Positions 7,593 to 17,500 of a stretch of 23,402 nucleotides of DNA are shown here, piece after piece. The translations under genes were made by a program, and so were the position numbers. Position 1 is the first letter of the stretch. Every line of letters starts with the position of its first letter. The notes below the pieces were generated by a model. It was not told where the DNA came from and searched no databases. It saw only the letters and a program-made list of their open reading frames with translations. Source of the stretch: an uncultured Collinsella sp. (GTDB lineage: Bacteria > Actinomycetota > Coriobacteriia > Coriobacteriales > Coriobacteriaceae); contig CABQAK010000036.1 in the NCBI GenBank assembly GCA_902462065.1, positions 1-23,402 on the forward strand, read 5' to 3'.

Positions 7593-7803
7593 GCGACGTG
7601 CATTTTTGCGAGTATTCTGCAATCGAAGGCCCCTGCATACCGACCTCGGGCAAAAAATCGGGATTTCTCGATGTTTTCTACGGATGATGGGCGGGGTTAT
7701 GGGCTGACAGCGTTTGATTTGCAGGGACATTCGCGGTCTTTGGCATTTATCGTGGCGCCCGAAGCTCTTGGTTATGTTGAATACTCCTAAAAATGCACGG
7801 CGC
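7593..7803. repeat. Noncoding element of about 210 bp bounded by imperfect inverted repeats
   Basis: The left end at 7593-7617 and right end at 7779-7803 are inverted copies that pair at 22 of 25 positions. The core is TGCATTTTTGCGAGTATTC at 7599-7617 and GAATACTCCTAAAAATGCA at 7779-7797. The interior of about 160 bp has no convincing ORF. It sits between the ilvE and lemA terminators, so it belongs to neither gene. It could be a MITE-like element, a pair of protein-binding sites, or an intergenic RNA. No target-site duplication was seen. Confidence 0.5.
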
Positions 7804-7823
7804 TTAGAGGGGGACCTTCGCGA

Positions 7824-7868
7824 AAAAGGAAACCGCCCCGTCGAAGTATGCATTCGACGGGGCGGTTT
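7824..7868 (-). terminator. Rho-independent terminator of lemA
   Basis: A perfect 16-bp stem (7830-7845 with 7853-7868) with a 7-nt loop is followed on the minus strand by CC and TTTTT (7828-7824). It lies 36 bp past the lemA stop codon. Confidence 0.88.
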
Positions 7869-7904
7869 ATACATTTGGCCGATTAAGGATACGCTGTCAA
7901 ACTA

Positions 7905-8456
7905 CTAGAACTTGACGGTCGGGGCCTGGCGGGCTGCTTCGGCGGCCTCGAAGCCCTGGCGCTCCTTAAACTGGAAGATGCCGGCAAAGATGACAGCCGG
8001 GAACGTCTGAATGGCGTTGTTGTAGCTGAGCACGCAGTCGTTGTAGCTCTGGCGTGCATAGCTAATCTTGTTCTCGGTATCCTCGAGCGATGCCTGCAGC
8101 TGCGTAAAGTTGGTGTTTGCCTTAAGATCGGGATAGGCCTCGGCCACGGCAAAGAGCTGGCGCAGTGCGCCGGTCAGCACGTTGTCGGCTTCCATCTTGG
8201 CCTCGGGCGTGGTGGCCTTGACGGCGGTGTTACGCGCGCTGATCACGGCGGAGAGCGTTTCCTGCTCGTGCTTGGCGTAGCCCTTGACGGTCTCGACCAG
8301 GTTGGGGATCAGGTCGTTACGGCGCTGCAGCTGCGTATCGATGTTCTGCCAGGCGTTATCGATGCGGTTACGCTTGGTGACCATGTTGTTGTAGATGCCG
8401 GCGATGGCGCAGACAATCACAATGACAACAACGATGCCGATGATGACGGTAATCAT
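7905..8456 (-). CDS. lemA: LemA family protein
   Basis: The 183-residue protein has an N-terminal membrane helix (about 2-22, rich in Val and Ile) and then an alpha-helical domain. That domain carries the LemA hallmark RIDNAWQNIDTQLQRRNDLIPNLV (interrupted here for length: RIDNAWQNID, then RRNDLIPNLVETVKGYA) and a C-terminal YNNAIQTFPAVIFAGIF segment. LemA proteins are widespread single-pass membrane proteins of poorly defined role, sometimes paired with a TPM-domain protein or protease; none is adjacent here. The start at 8456 follows CGGAGA on the minus strand; a longer frame to 8558 lacks a site. The gene has its own terminator and is divergent from the TetR-type gene. Confidence 0.92.
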   Translation of the reverse strand: MITVIIGIVVVIVIVCAIAGIYNNMVTKRNRIDNAWQNIDTQLQRRNDLIPNLVETVKGYAKHEQETLSAVISARNTAVKATTPEAKMEADNVLTGALRQLFAVAEAYPDLKANTNFTQLQASLEDTENKISYARQSYNDCVLSYNNAIQTFPAVIFAGIFQFKERQGFEAAEAARQAPTVKF

Positions 8457-8517
8457 GATGTCTCCGTTTCGAATGGCCGCGGCGGCATGCGCCAGCTGCC
8501 GTTGGTATAACGCTACT

Positions 8518-8546
8518 AGTATACCCGCAACGTTTTGCCGTGCCGA
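8518..8546 (-). promoter_or_regulatory. Candidate lemA promoter
   Basis: The minus strand reads TCGGCA (8546-8541), 17 bp, then TATACT (8523-8518). It lies about 60 nt upstream of the lemA start, in the region shared with the divergent regulator gene. Confidence 0.4.
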
Positions 8547-8667
8547 ACTTTCCGGCAAGCGTTATGTTTTCGGCGGGGTCGGCACCGGGGCAAAGCGCGC
8601 GAGGTACAGGTGTAAGATATGCGACAGATTGACGAGTGTTGTCTTTGCCCTGAGGATGGCGATACCA

Positions 8668-9252
8668 GTGGACCTTCGCATTAAGAAAACCTACCGTGCC
8701 CTGTTCGATGCCTTCACCGAGCTTCTCGAGGAGCATCGTTTTGAGGACCTGACGGTTGCCATGCTGTGCGACCGCGCCATGATTCGCCGCACGACGTTCT
8801 ACAAGCACTTTCGCGACAAGAACGATTACTTTGCCTTTTATATCGATGAGCTCATGTCGGGCTTGCCGCAAAAACAGCCCGATGAGGCCGGCGCGGTGTC
8901 TGCCGAGGACGTGCGCGCGCTTCGGCACGCGATTTTGGACGATGCCATGGATTTGATTCTGGCGCACGAGCGGCTCATGGATAACATTTTGGCAAGCAGC
9001 ATGTCGGGCATGTTGACCAACGTTATTTGCGACCGCATTGCCCGCTCCATCCGCGAGCGTGTGATGAACGTGCTTGCCGAGGATGCCCTGGCCCCCGTGT
9101 CACTCGAGACGACGTCTGAGTTTGTCGCCGGCGGTATTATTCGACTTTTCACGATATGGTGGGAATCGGGCCACGATCTTGAGCGTCGACCTGAGATAGC
9201 CGACGTGGTCGATGCACTGTTTGAGCGGACCATGACACCGGTGCATCACTAG
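8668..9252 (+). CDS. TetR/AcrR-family transcriptional regulator
   Basis: The roughly 194-residue protein has a typical TetR N-terminal helix-turn-helix (about 28-49), visible as LTVAMLCDRAMIRRTTFYKHF followed by the conserved Lys and Tyr-Phe region. The remaining 140 residues form a helical ligand-binding domain with no motif that identifies the ligand. The start is uncertain. GTG 8668 has GAGG 12 nt upstream, a long gap, and ATG 8656 in the same frame directly abuts that GAGG. The gene is divergent from lemA with about 210 bp between them, and ends 3 bp before the oppositely oriented tRNA-Ser gene. The target is unknown; lemA or its own promoter are the nearest candidates. Confidence 0.85.
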   Translation: MDLRIKKTYRALFDAFTELLEEHRFEDLTVAMLCDRAMIRRTTFYKHFRDKNDYFAFYIDELMSGLPQKQPDEAGAVSAEDVRALRHAILDDAMDLILAHERLMDNILASSMSGMLTNVICDRIARSIRERVMNVLAEDALAPVSLETTSEFVAGGIIRLFTIWWESGHDLERRPEIADVVDALFERTMTPVHH

Positions 9253-9255
9253 GAG

Positions 9256-9345
9256 TGGCGGAGAGAGGGGGATTCGAACCCCCGGAACGCTCTCGCGCTC
9301 AACGGTTTTCAAGACCGCCGCATTCAACCGCTCTGCCATCTCTCC
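9256..9345 (-). tRNA. tRNA-Ser (anticodon UGA)
   Basis: On the minus strand the 5' arm GGAGAGA (9345-9339) pairs with TCTCTCC (9266-9260). A discriminator G and an encoded CCA follow. The anticodon loop reads CTTGAAA, giving TGA (genomic 9311-9309) and so reading UCA and related Ser codons. A long variable arm (GAGCGCGAGAGCGTTC region) and the GGTTCGAATCC T-loop confirm a class II serine tRNA. A tadA gene next to a tRNA-Ser gene is a recurring arrangement in Gram-positive bacteria. Confidence 0.97.
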
Positions 9346-9396
9346 GTGAGTCGTAATGATAGCATCGTTTTGAATTTGCAACAGGGAAGGCGAACG

Positions 9397-11178
9397 ATGA
9401 CGATCACCGAAATCGACGAGAAGTTCATGCGCGAGGCGCTGGCGGAGGCGCGCGCCGCCGCGGCAGTGGGCGAAGTGCCCATTGGCGCTGTGGTGGTGCG
9501 CGCGGGTGAGATCGTCGCGCGGGCGCATAATCGTCGCGAGCTCGACCAGGATCCTTCGGCTCATGCAGAGTTCGCGGCCCTGTGCGCTGCCGCTCGGTCG
9601 CTCGGCCGCTGGCGCCTTTCCGACTGTACGGTCTATGTGACGTTGGAACCCTGCTGCATGTGCGCGGGCCTTATGGTCAACGCGCGCGTGGGGCGCTGCG
9701 TGTATGGCGCGAGCGACGCCAAGGCGGGCGCGTTGGGATCCCTATACGATTTGAATGCCGACTCGCGCCTGAATCATCGGTTTAACGTGACGGCTGGGGT
9801 CCTGGCGGATGAATGCCGCGAGCTCCTGAGTAACTATTTTGGCGGTCTGCGCGGAGCGGGCGGCGCTGATTGCGGTTGTGGGGCCGATCTTGAAGCACAC
9901 GCCGCTCACGCCGCAGCGCTTGCAGGTGTCGGTGAGGATGCTGGCACGGCGGTTGACTTTGGTCCTGCGTGCCGCCGGCCCCGCCGTGTGCTGCTGGCGA
10001 TCGACTCCTTTAAGGGCAGCGTTTCGAGTGCGCAGGCGGAGGCGGCGGTTGCCGAAGGCGTGCGCCGCGTTTGGCCCGATGCCGAGGTGTGCGCATTGCC
10101 GCTGGCAGATGGCGGCGAGGGGACGCTCGATGCCATCGCCGCATGCGGTGGCGAGCTCTCAACCTGCGATGTCGCAGGCCCCTTGGGCGACCGCGTGTCT
10201 GCCCGGATGCTGGTGGACGGCGAGCACGAGTCGGCTGTAATTGAGATGGCCGAGGCGGCCGGCATTGGGTATTCGCCTTGCACGGAGTCGGCGGCGTTGG
10301 CAGCCACAACCTATGGCGTGGGTGAGCTCATGCTCCGTGCGGTTCGCATGTGCGCAAAGACTATCTATATTGGTTTGGGCGGCAGCGCCACCAACGATGG
10401 CGGCGCCGGTATGCTGCAGGCGCTGGGCGCCCACCTTGTCAATGAACACGGCTGCGATATCGTTCCCGGTCTTGCAGGCCTTGAACACGTGGCGAGTATC
10501 GATGTGGCGCCAGCGCTTCGGACGCTGAACGGCGCACGTGTCGTGGTGCTTTCCGATGTCGAGAATCCGCTCGTGGGGCGTCGAGGCGCCCTAGCAGTGT
10601 TCGGTGGGCAGAAGGGCCTGCCGACGGGGGATGCCGAGGTCCTGCGCAGGTGCGACAGCTGGATGGTCGGCTACGGTCGCTTGCTCGACGCCGCGATTGC
10701 CGGAGCTCGAGCCCAGGGGTTGTTGCGCACACCCGAGGGCGCCCGGACATTTGGCTCGGTGCTCAGCGTGCCCGGCGCGGGCGCTGCCGGTGGCTTGGGC
10801 GCGGCGTTGCTGGCGCTCGGCGCGGAGCTACGCTCGGGTGTGGAGACGGTGCTCGATCTCGTGGAGTTTGACGAGCGTGTACGCGATGTCGACCTGGTCA
10901 TAACGGGCGAGGGCAATATGGACGAGCAATCCGCCGCCGGTAAGGCGCCGGTGGGCGTGGCGCGTCGCGCCAAGCGATATGGCAAGCCGGTAGCCGCCGT
11001 CGTGGGCGGTCGCGCTGACAACCTGGATGCGGTGCATGAGCAGGGTATCGACTTGGTTTTGCCGATTTGCCGCAAACCCATGCCTCTCGACCAGGCGCTC
11101 GGTGCGCAAGAAGCCACAACCAACCTCATCTGCGCTGGCGAAGCAGCCGCTCGATCCTACGACCTCGCTCGCCTCTAG
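9397..11178 (+). CDS. Fusion of tRNA adenosine deaminase (TadA) and glycerate 2-kinase
   Basis: This single 593-residue ORF has two complete enzyme domains. Residues 1 to about 152 are TadA-like: VPIGAVVV, HAE with His56 and Glu58, and PCCMC at 85-89 with zinc ligands Cys86 and Cys89. Such enzymes deaminate A34 of tRNA-Arg to inosine. After a 40-residue Ala/Gly-rich linker with several Cys and His, residues from about 196 form a glycerate kinase. It shows DSFKGS (203-208), ADGGEGT, GLGGSATNDGGAG (326-338), and ITGEG (502-506) followed by DEQS and GK. This family makes 2-phosphoglycerate from glycerate and ATP. ATG 9397 follows GGGAAGG by 6 nt. No stop, and no internal start with a ribosome site, separates the halves. 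Confidence 0.93.
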   Translation: MTITEIDEKFMREALAEARAAAAVGEVPIGAVVVRAGEIVARAHNRRELDQDPSAHAEFAALCAAARSLGRWRLSDCTVYVTLEPCCMCAGLMVNARVGRCVYGASDAKAGALGSLYDLNADSRLNHRFNVTAGVLADECRELLSNYFGGLRGAGGADCGCGADLEAHAAHAAALAGVGEDAGTAVDFGPACRRPRRVLLAIDSFKGSVSSAQAEAAVAEGVRRVWPDAEVCALPLADGGEGTLDAIAACGGELSTCDVAGPLGDRVSARMLVDGEHESAVIEMAEAAGIGYSPCTESAALAATTYGVGELMLRAVRMCAKTIYIGLGGSATNDGGAGMLQALGAHLVNEHGCDIVPGLAGLEHVASIDVAPALRTLNGARVVVLSDVENPLVGRRGALAVFGGQKGLPTGDAEVLRRCDSWMVGYGRLLDAAIAGARAQGLLRTPEGARTFGSVLSVPGAGAAGGLGAALLALGAELRSGVETVLDLVEFDERVRDVDLVITGEGNMDEQSAAGKAPVGVARRAKRYGKPVAAVVGGRADNLDAVHEQGIDLVLPICRKPMPLDQALGAQEATTNLICAGEAAARSYDLARL

Positions 11179-11414
11179 AACTTATTTCCCCGGGAGTCCG
11201 GTTTGGCCGAGTAGTCAAAATAGCCCCGTCCCAAACTAGCTACTTTGTGGGATGTGGGGGATAAAGATTGCCGGTCGATTTGTCCTACTGGGGTATGTCG
11301 ACGGCGCGAGTGGTTCGATTTTGAGCCTGAGTGGCAACCCGAGGCGAAATTTCGGGTCACCCAAATTGCTACAATTTTAAGCATATAGCGATGTCCTGCC
11401 TTGCGTTTCTGCGC

Positions 11415-11423
11415 GGGGGGGGG
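11415..11423 (+). repeat. Homopolymeric tract of nine G residues
   Basis: An uninterrupted G9 run lies 34 bp before a perfect -10 box, placing it at roughly -47 to -55 of the expected transcription start. Long G or C runs at this distance from promoters of surface structures are known slipped-strand mispairing sites in other bacteria, for example the Bordetella fim promoters. A role in switching is inferred from position only. Confidence 0.85.
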
Positions 11424-11457
11424 CGTATATTTGCATCGATGGGGACGACGACACATA

Positions 11458-11463
11458 TATAAT
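11458..11463 (+). promoter_or_regulatory. Consensus -10 box for the giant surface-protein gene
   Basis: TATAAT is a perfect -10 match, 41 nt before ATG 11505. The expected -35 position reads ATCGAT, so no consensus element is present. A promoter with a good -10 and no -35 often depends on an activator bound upstream, which is where the G9 tract lies. Confidence 0.6.
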
Positions 11464-11504
11464 GAGCCGCTGCTTGCCGTCTTCATGGATTGGGGAGGGC
11501 CTTC

Positions 11505-14500
11505 ATGAATCGCGTATATGCGAAAGCTCGAGAAATGCTGAAGCCTTTGGGCACAAAAACCAATACAGCCAAGCGTGCTCTAAAGGTTTTGACCGTCCCG
11601 CTGGCGGCGTGTGCGCTCTTGTTTGGTGCAACGAGTGCGTTGGCCGAGCAGACGGTTCCCTTCAGCAACCATATCGTGAAGACGGTAAACCCTACCGGCA
11701 CCACGGTCAACCTGTTTGACTACTGGGTCGTGAATGGCGATAACGACAATTCTGCCAACATAAACAACGACAACAGCAATAACAACACCGGCATCAATAA
11801 AGACCACCAGCTCAAATTCAATGGTGGTGCCGGTACGGGCATTAACAAATGGACGGGCAAGAGTACCACCGGTGGCTTTGGACGCCTTCCATTTGTGAAG
11901 AACACGCTGGTAAAGGGCTATCCGGAGATCAAAAATGGCACCTACCAGGGCGTTAACTACAACGATGAGTCGCTCGATTACCTCTTTAACAATGACAGCC
12001 AGGCAAATAAAAAGCAGAACGGTAAGGCCGTTTACAACAACGTGCAGGGCCTCTTCCAGCTCAAGGATGGCTATTACGTTTACGACTCCTACGGCTCCAA
12101 AGAAGGCAACTATGCCGTGTATAACTCCACGACGAACTCCTTTGACGTCTACGATAAGGCGGGCGTATATAAGGAGAGCGTGTCAGAAGAGAATCGGGGT
12201 CAGTTCTTTCCCTTTGACTCGGCTAAAAAGGTTTTTACCGAGTCGGGTAAAAACCTCTCCCCTATAGGAATAAAGGACGGAGAGAACGATAAGCTCAACC
12301 ATCACTTTGGCATGTCCATGACCACGGAGTTTGTCCAGCCCGCAAACGGCAAGACCAACAAGAACGAGGACATGATCTTTGAGTTCTCGGGCGACGATGA
12401 CGTCTGGGTGTATATCGATGGCGTGCTCGTGGGCGATCTGGGCGGCATCCACGAGAAGGCAACGCTTGATATTAACTTTGCTACCGGCGAAGTGAAAGTC
12501 GGTCATATTGATGGCGCGAATGGAACCGAGAGGGAAATCGAAAAAACCACTATCAAGGCGAAGTTCGACGCCGCCGGCGCGGACACCACCAACTTCTCCG
12601 GTGATACATTCAATTCTAGCACCAAGCACAAGCTGAGCTTCTTCTATCTGGAGCGCGGTGCGGGTGCATCGAACATGTCACTTAAGTTCAACCTTACCAC
12701 CCTGCCGTCATCCGAGGTCCAGAAGGTCGACCAGAACGGCGAGGCGGTCCAGGGCGCCACGTTTGCGCTGTATCAGTCCGGTGAAAGCTGGAAGACGCAG
12801 GGCGATCCCATCGCTCAAGGCACGACGGACGATAAGGGTCAGCTGGTGCTTTTGGAGTCGGACGGCTCTGTCCTTTCGTTCGATAACCAGCATGCCGCGG
12901 GGCATGACTTCTTTGTACTCAAGGAGATGGGCCTGCCCGAGGGATATCGTTCGAGTCTGACTTCATCGACTTCCGCAACGCCAGGCGAGCTGCATCTGCA
13001 GTACAAGCCAGCTGCGGCGAGTGGCACGGGCGGCGTGGTCGTCGCACCGCAAACGACGGTCAAAACAGCGGATGATAGCACATGGAAGGGCAGCCGCATG
13101 TGGCTGAACGGCGGCTATCTGGCCGCCAAAGAGACCATCTTCTTGTCCAAAGACATAAAAGACAACAAGGACAACCCCATTAGCTCGGGTACGACCTTTG
13201 CCGTCGTGCTCAAACGCACCAATGAGAACTTGGACCAGGCAAAAGAAGACGCCTGGACGGCAGTCACGGGCAATCCGCTCGATGGCTACAAACTGTGCTC
13301 CGCGCACGGCATTGCCGGTGCCGTCGAGGCTGCCAAATCGGCGGACACGAGCGTTTTTGCCGTTAACACCAAGGGCGACTATGAGGTAACGGTTAGGTCG
13401 CTGCCCGGCGATATCGAGAAGTACGCTGCCATGATGGAGGACAAGTCGAATGCCGACTATACCGTGGCGGTGTATCACACCACGGCGTCGTCTCTGGCAG
13501 AGGCAACCATGGAGAACACCTCCATGGTTGAATACCTGTCGACAAACAGGCAGTTCTCAACCGTGATCCACCTCACGAACGTACAGAACCGTCTGTTTGT
13601 ACAGAAGGTCGATGACTTGGGCGAGCCTGTGAACGGCGCGACGTTTGATCTGTACAAGGCCGAGGACGTTACCGGCAATAGCCCCAGCACGTATGCCATC
13701 AAGTCCGGCGCCACGCCGTATGACACCGTGCAGGCAAATGGCATGACCTATCCGTATGAGATTAAGGGTGCAGCATGCTTCCCGCTCAATTCCGCAAAGC
13801 ATGCGCCCCTTATCAAGGGCACGTACTACCTGCGTGAATCGATGAGCCCGGATGGCTACGAGATAAATTCCACCATCACCAAGGTGATCGTGGACGATTC
13901 GGGCGTGTACGTAGACGCCGGCATAGAGAGCGACGGCGTGCGCAGTATGAGCGGCCCGGGCTCGCTCATTGCCTCCCTTGCGCAGTTTGGCTCTCCCGAC
14001 TCCATCGATAACACGCTTACGCACATCAAGGGCAAACTGCAGAGCGCGACTGGTGCAGATGCCAAGGGTAACCTGACGTGGGGCCAGGAGTGCACCGCCG
14101 ATGGCGTGACGCCTTCTCTGACGGACCACCTGATGCACATGCGCTATGACAAGACACCGCAAGGTGCCAAGACCGTCTTGCGCTATGTCGAGGACGGTGG
14201 CACCCGCAACGGCCAGCTGGCGATTATCTATGCCGATACGGGTATCAACCGTATGGCTCTTTACCAAGACGGTCGGCCCACCAATGGCACCGACCTCGGC
14301 ACGCTCCAGCTCAACCATCTCTTTACCACGGCAACGGCCGTGCAGTATACCGATCGTCGCGTGGCGCGCCTGCAGGTGACTAAGACCGTGACGGCGGACA
14401 GTGGCCTTACCGCGCCTACCAAGGATGCGAACGGCAAGGACCTGACCTTTACGTTTAAGTTCACCCTGCCGAATTCCGAGAAGGGCTACGAGGCGCACGT

Positions 14501-17500
14501 GTTCGATGCGAATGGCGAGGCCGTGGGCGATTCTTTTACGCTCAAGAACGGCTATACCCATTCCATCAAGGCTGGCGAGACCATCCGCGTGTACGACCTT
14601 AAGAAGGGCGACAGCTATAGCGTGAGCGAGCTCACCACCAAGGGTGAGTCGGCGAGTGGCAATGTGCTGGCGAACATCGTCAATACCGTGACCGGTTCTG
14701 CCGATGAGTCGGTGCTTCCGGCCGGCTTTAGCCTCGTGAGCCGCAAGGCCGGCGGTCAGGAGCAGTCGGGAACCGGCAACGCGATCGCGGGTTCGATCGC
14801 CGCACTCGTGGACGGAAAGATTCCCGATAGCAACACGCTCGTGTTCACTAACAACTACAGTGCCAGCTCCGTGACGCTCGATGCCCAGAATCGTCTGAGC
14901 GCCACGAAGGTGCTCGAGGGCCGTGGCTGGACTGATGACGACACCTTTACCGCGCAGCTTACGGCCGAGGACGGCGTCCCCATGCCCAATGGCGCCAAGA
15001 GCAAAGTGTCTACGGTTGAGCTCACCAAGAAAGCCCCGAAGGCAACGTTTGGAGATATCACCTATACCAAGCCCGGCACGTACACCTATACCATCTCTGA
15101 GGTCATCCCCGGCTCCGATGCCGGGGCAGACGGCATAAGCTATTCTGCCGCCTCTTATACCGCGACGGTCGTGGTGGAGGACAACCATGCCGGTGCTCTG
15201 GTCGTTAAGAGCGTGAAGATGACGCAGGTACGCGACGATGCGGGCAAACCGGCTACAGCTGAGGTTGCCGTCGAGACCGCGACCTTCACCAATCACTACG
15301 ACGAGTATGAGAAGGACATCATCATCCATGCCCAAAAGAACCTGACCGACAACGCGGGGACCTTCACGCTTGCCCAGAACGCCTTTAGCTTTAAGCTCGA
15401 GGGCGTGGGCGGATATGCGGATGCTAGCGCAGTGTTTAGCCCCGATACGGTCGACGCAAACGTGACGGCTCCCATGCCCGAGGGTACCGAGGACAACACC
15501 GCCACCGTGGGTAACAACGCCGACGGCACGGTGACGTGGCCGGCGATCTCCTATACCGCCAAGGCGGATGCGGGGCGTGCCTACGTATACAAGTTTGCCG
15601 AGAAGTTGCCCGAGAAACCCGACAGGGTCGCGGGCATGACCTACGACGGGTCGGTCTATTACGCCGTGGTTCGCAACGCCAAGAATGGCGCCGGCATCCT
15701 GACCTCGATCGAGTACTACAAGGTCGCAGAAGACGGCTCGGTAAGGCAACTGGACAACAAGGCCACGCCTTCCTTTACCAATAAATATAGCGTGGAGCCC
15801 ACGAGCGTGGCCCTGCAAGGTCAGAAGGCCGTGAGCGGTCGCGACTGGAACCAGGGCGAGAGCTACACCTTTAACCTTGCCGCCGCTGCGGATGATGCCA
15901 GCACGACCGGTTTGAGCAAGACCACAAAGCAGGCGGTGAAGGATGGGGCAGTTGCCATTGGCACCAACCAGGCCGTCGCCAGCGCACCCGAGTCGGGACG
16001 CGTGGCATCCTTCGCCTTTGGCGCCGAGGCCGCCCCGACCGTGACGTTCAACCGCGCGGGCACCTTTAGCTTCAATATCACTGAGGACGCCGCGCAAGAT
16101 GGCCAGGCGGGCATGTCCATGGACAAGCACACCGCGCGTGCGACCGTTGTGGTGACCGATCTGGACAAGTCGGGCAACCACACGGGCAAGCTGCACGTGT
16201 CGAGCGTGACCTACGCCAACGCCGGCGCGTCCGATGCGGACAAGGCCATAACCGATAAGGCTGCCTTCACCAATGCATACCATGCGTCGGGCACCTTTGG
16301 CGGCGTGACGGTGAGCAAGACCCTTGAGGGTCGCGCCTCTACCGCGGGGCAGTTTACCTTTGCCGTGACGGGTCTTTGGTACGACGGAATTCAGACTTCG
16401 GTCGATGGCGCCGAGGCTACCCTGTCCAACAAGGCGGCGAAGGCCGGCGTGTCCGGTGCCGTGGTGGGCGCGAGCGGGAAAAAGGAGCTCTTTGTCCGTA
16501 AGCTCACGGAACAGGACCTGGGTCGTACGTTTGCCTATCGCATTCACGAGAACCAGCCTGCTGCTGCTGCCGGCTACACCTATGACACCGGCTACACTGG
16601 TGACGCTATCGTGCTCGTCAAGGTTCTTGCACACAAGGACGACCCCGCTAAGCTCTATACCGTGACGACCGTGCTCAAGGGTGCGGGTGTGACGGAGCTG
16701 CTGGGCGACGGCGCCGACGCGAGCGCGCTGACGGACGAAAAGATCGTCCAGCTCAAGCAAGATTCGCATACTTACGTGCAGCAGTACGATGCAAGTGAGG
16801 CCGGCGCCACGACGCCTACTGTCTCGTTTGTGAACCGTTACACGGCAAGCCTCGACTATGGCACTGCTGGTGGTCTGAAAATCGAGAAGACGTTGACGTA
16901 TCCCAAAGACGCGACCATTTTTGGCTCGCCTAAGAGCACGTTCCATTATATCGTCAAGCCTGCTGACGAGACATCTGCCAGCAAGGTTGGCATTTCCATG
17001 AATGGCAAGGTCTTTGAGACCGCAAATGTCGAGGCCGATGTTCCCAAGACCGTGAGTTTGGTACCTGCGGGCGGGCTGACCTTCACTCAGGATGATGCCG
17101 GCAAGACGTTCACCTATACGGTGAGCGAGATTGACGACAAAGCGACGGGCTATACGTACGACAAGACGGTCCATACGGTTAAGGCTGTCGTGGCGGATAA
17201 CGGCGACGGTACGCTTGGGGTCACGACGTCGGTAAGCAAGCAGGTTGACGGCGAGGACGAGCTTGAGGACCAGTGGATCTACCCGTCGAATGCGACGTCT
17301 GCCGGTGTTGCAACGGTCAAATTCAAGAACACCTATACGGTCACCGAGGCGGCAACCTACACTCCGTCCGTGACAAAGGTGGTTGTCGGTGCCGATGCTC
17401 CGGACAAGTTCACCTTTGCCATGACCGCGGCTGACGATGCTACCAAGGCTGCCATCAGCGGCAAGCTCATCACCGGCTCTTCGATGAGTGCGGACAACGG

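Larger units (their letters stand above)
11179..11504 (+). promoter_or_regulatory. Upstream region of the giant surface-protein gene (no gene seen)
   Basis: This 326-bp gap holds no ORF with credible coding character and no SRP RNA. Near 11210-11255 a stretch contains AGTAG with a matching CTACT, and TCCCA with TGGGA, possibly part of a dispersed palindromic repeat or a weak terminator for the upstream fusion gene. A small hairpin (ACCCGA with TCGGGT, about 11337-11357) follows, then an AT-rich stretch including TACAAT at 11370-11375. The nine-G tract, the TATAAT box and the strong GGGGAGGG ribosome site complete the region. A seven-codon ORF, ATG 11485 to TGA 11508, overlaps the surface-protein start in an ATGA junction. 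Confidence 0.5.

Noticed and set aside
7410..7908. Several small ORFs on both strands in the ilvE-lemA gap.
   Set aside because: They run through large hairpins and inverted repeats, lack ribosome sites and show no coding character. The overlapping frames are explained by the palindromic sequence.
11179..11504. SRP RNA or another known structured RNA next to tadA, as seen in some Gram-positive genomes.
   Set aside because: None of the conserved SRP Alu or S-domain sequences could be recognised on either strand.
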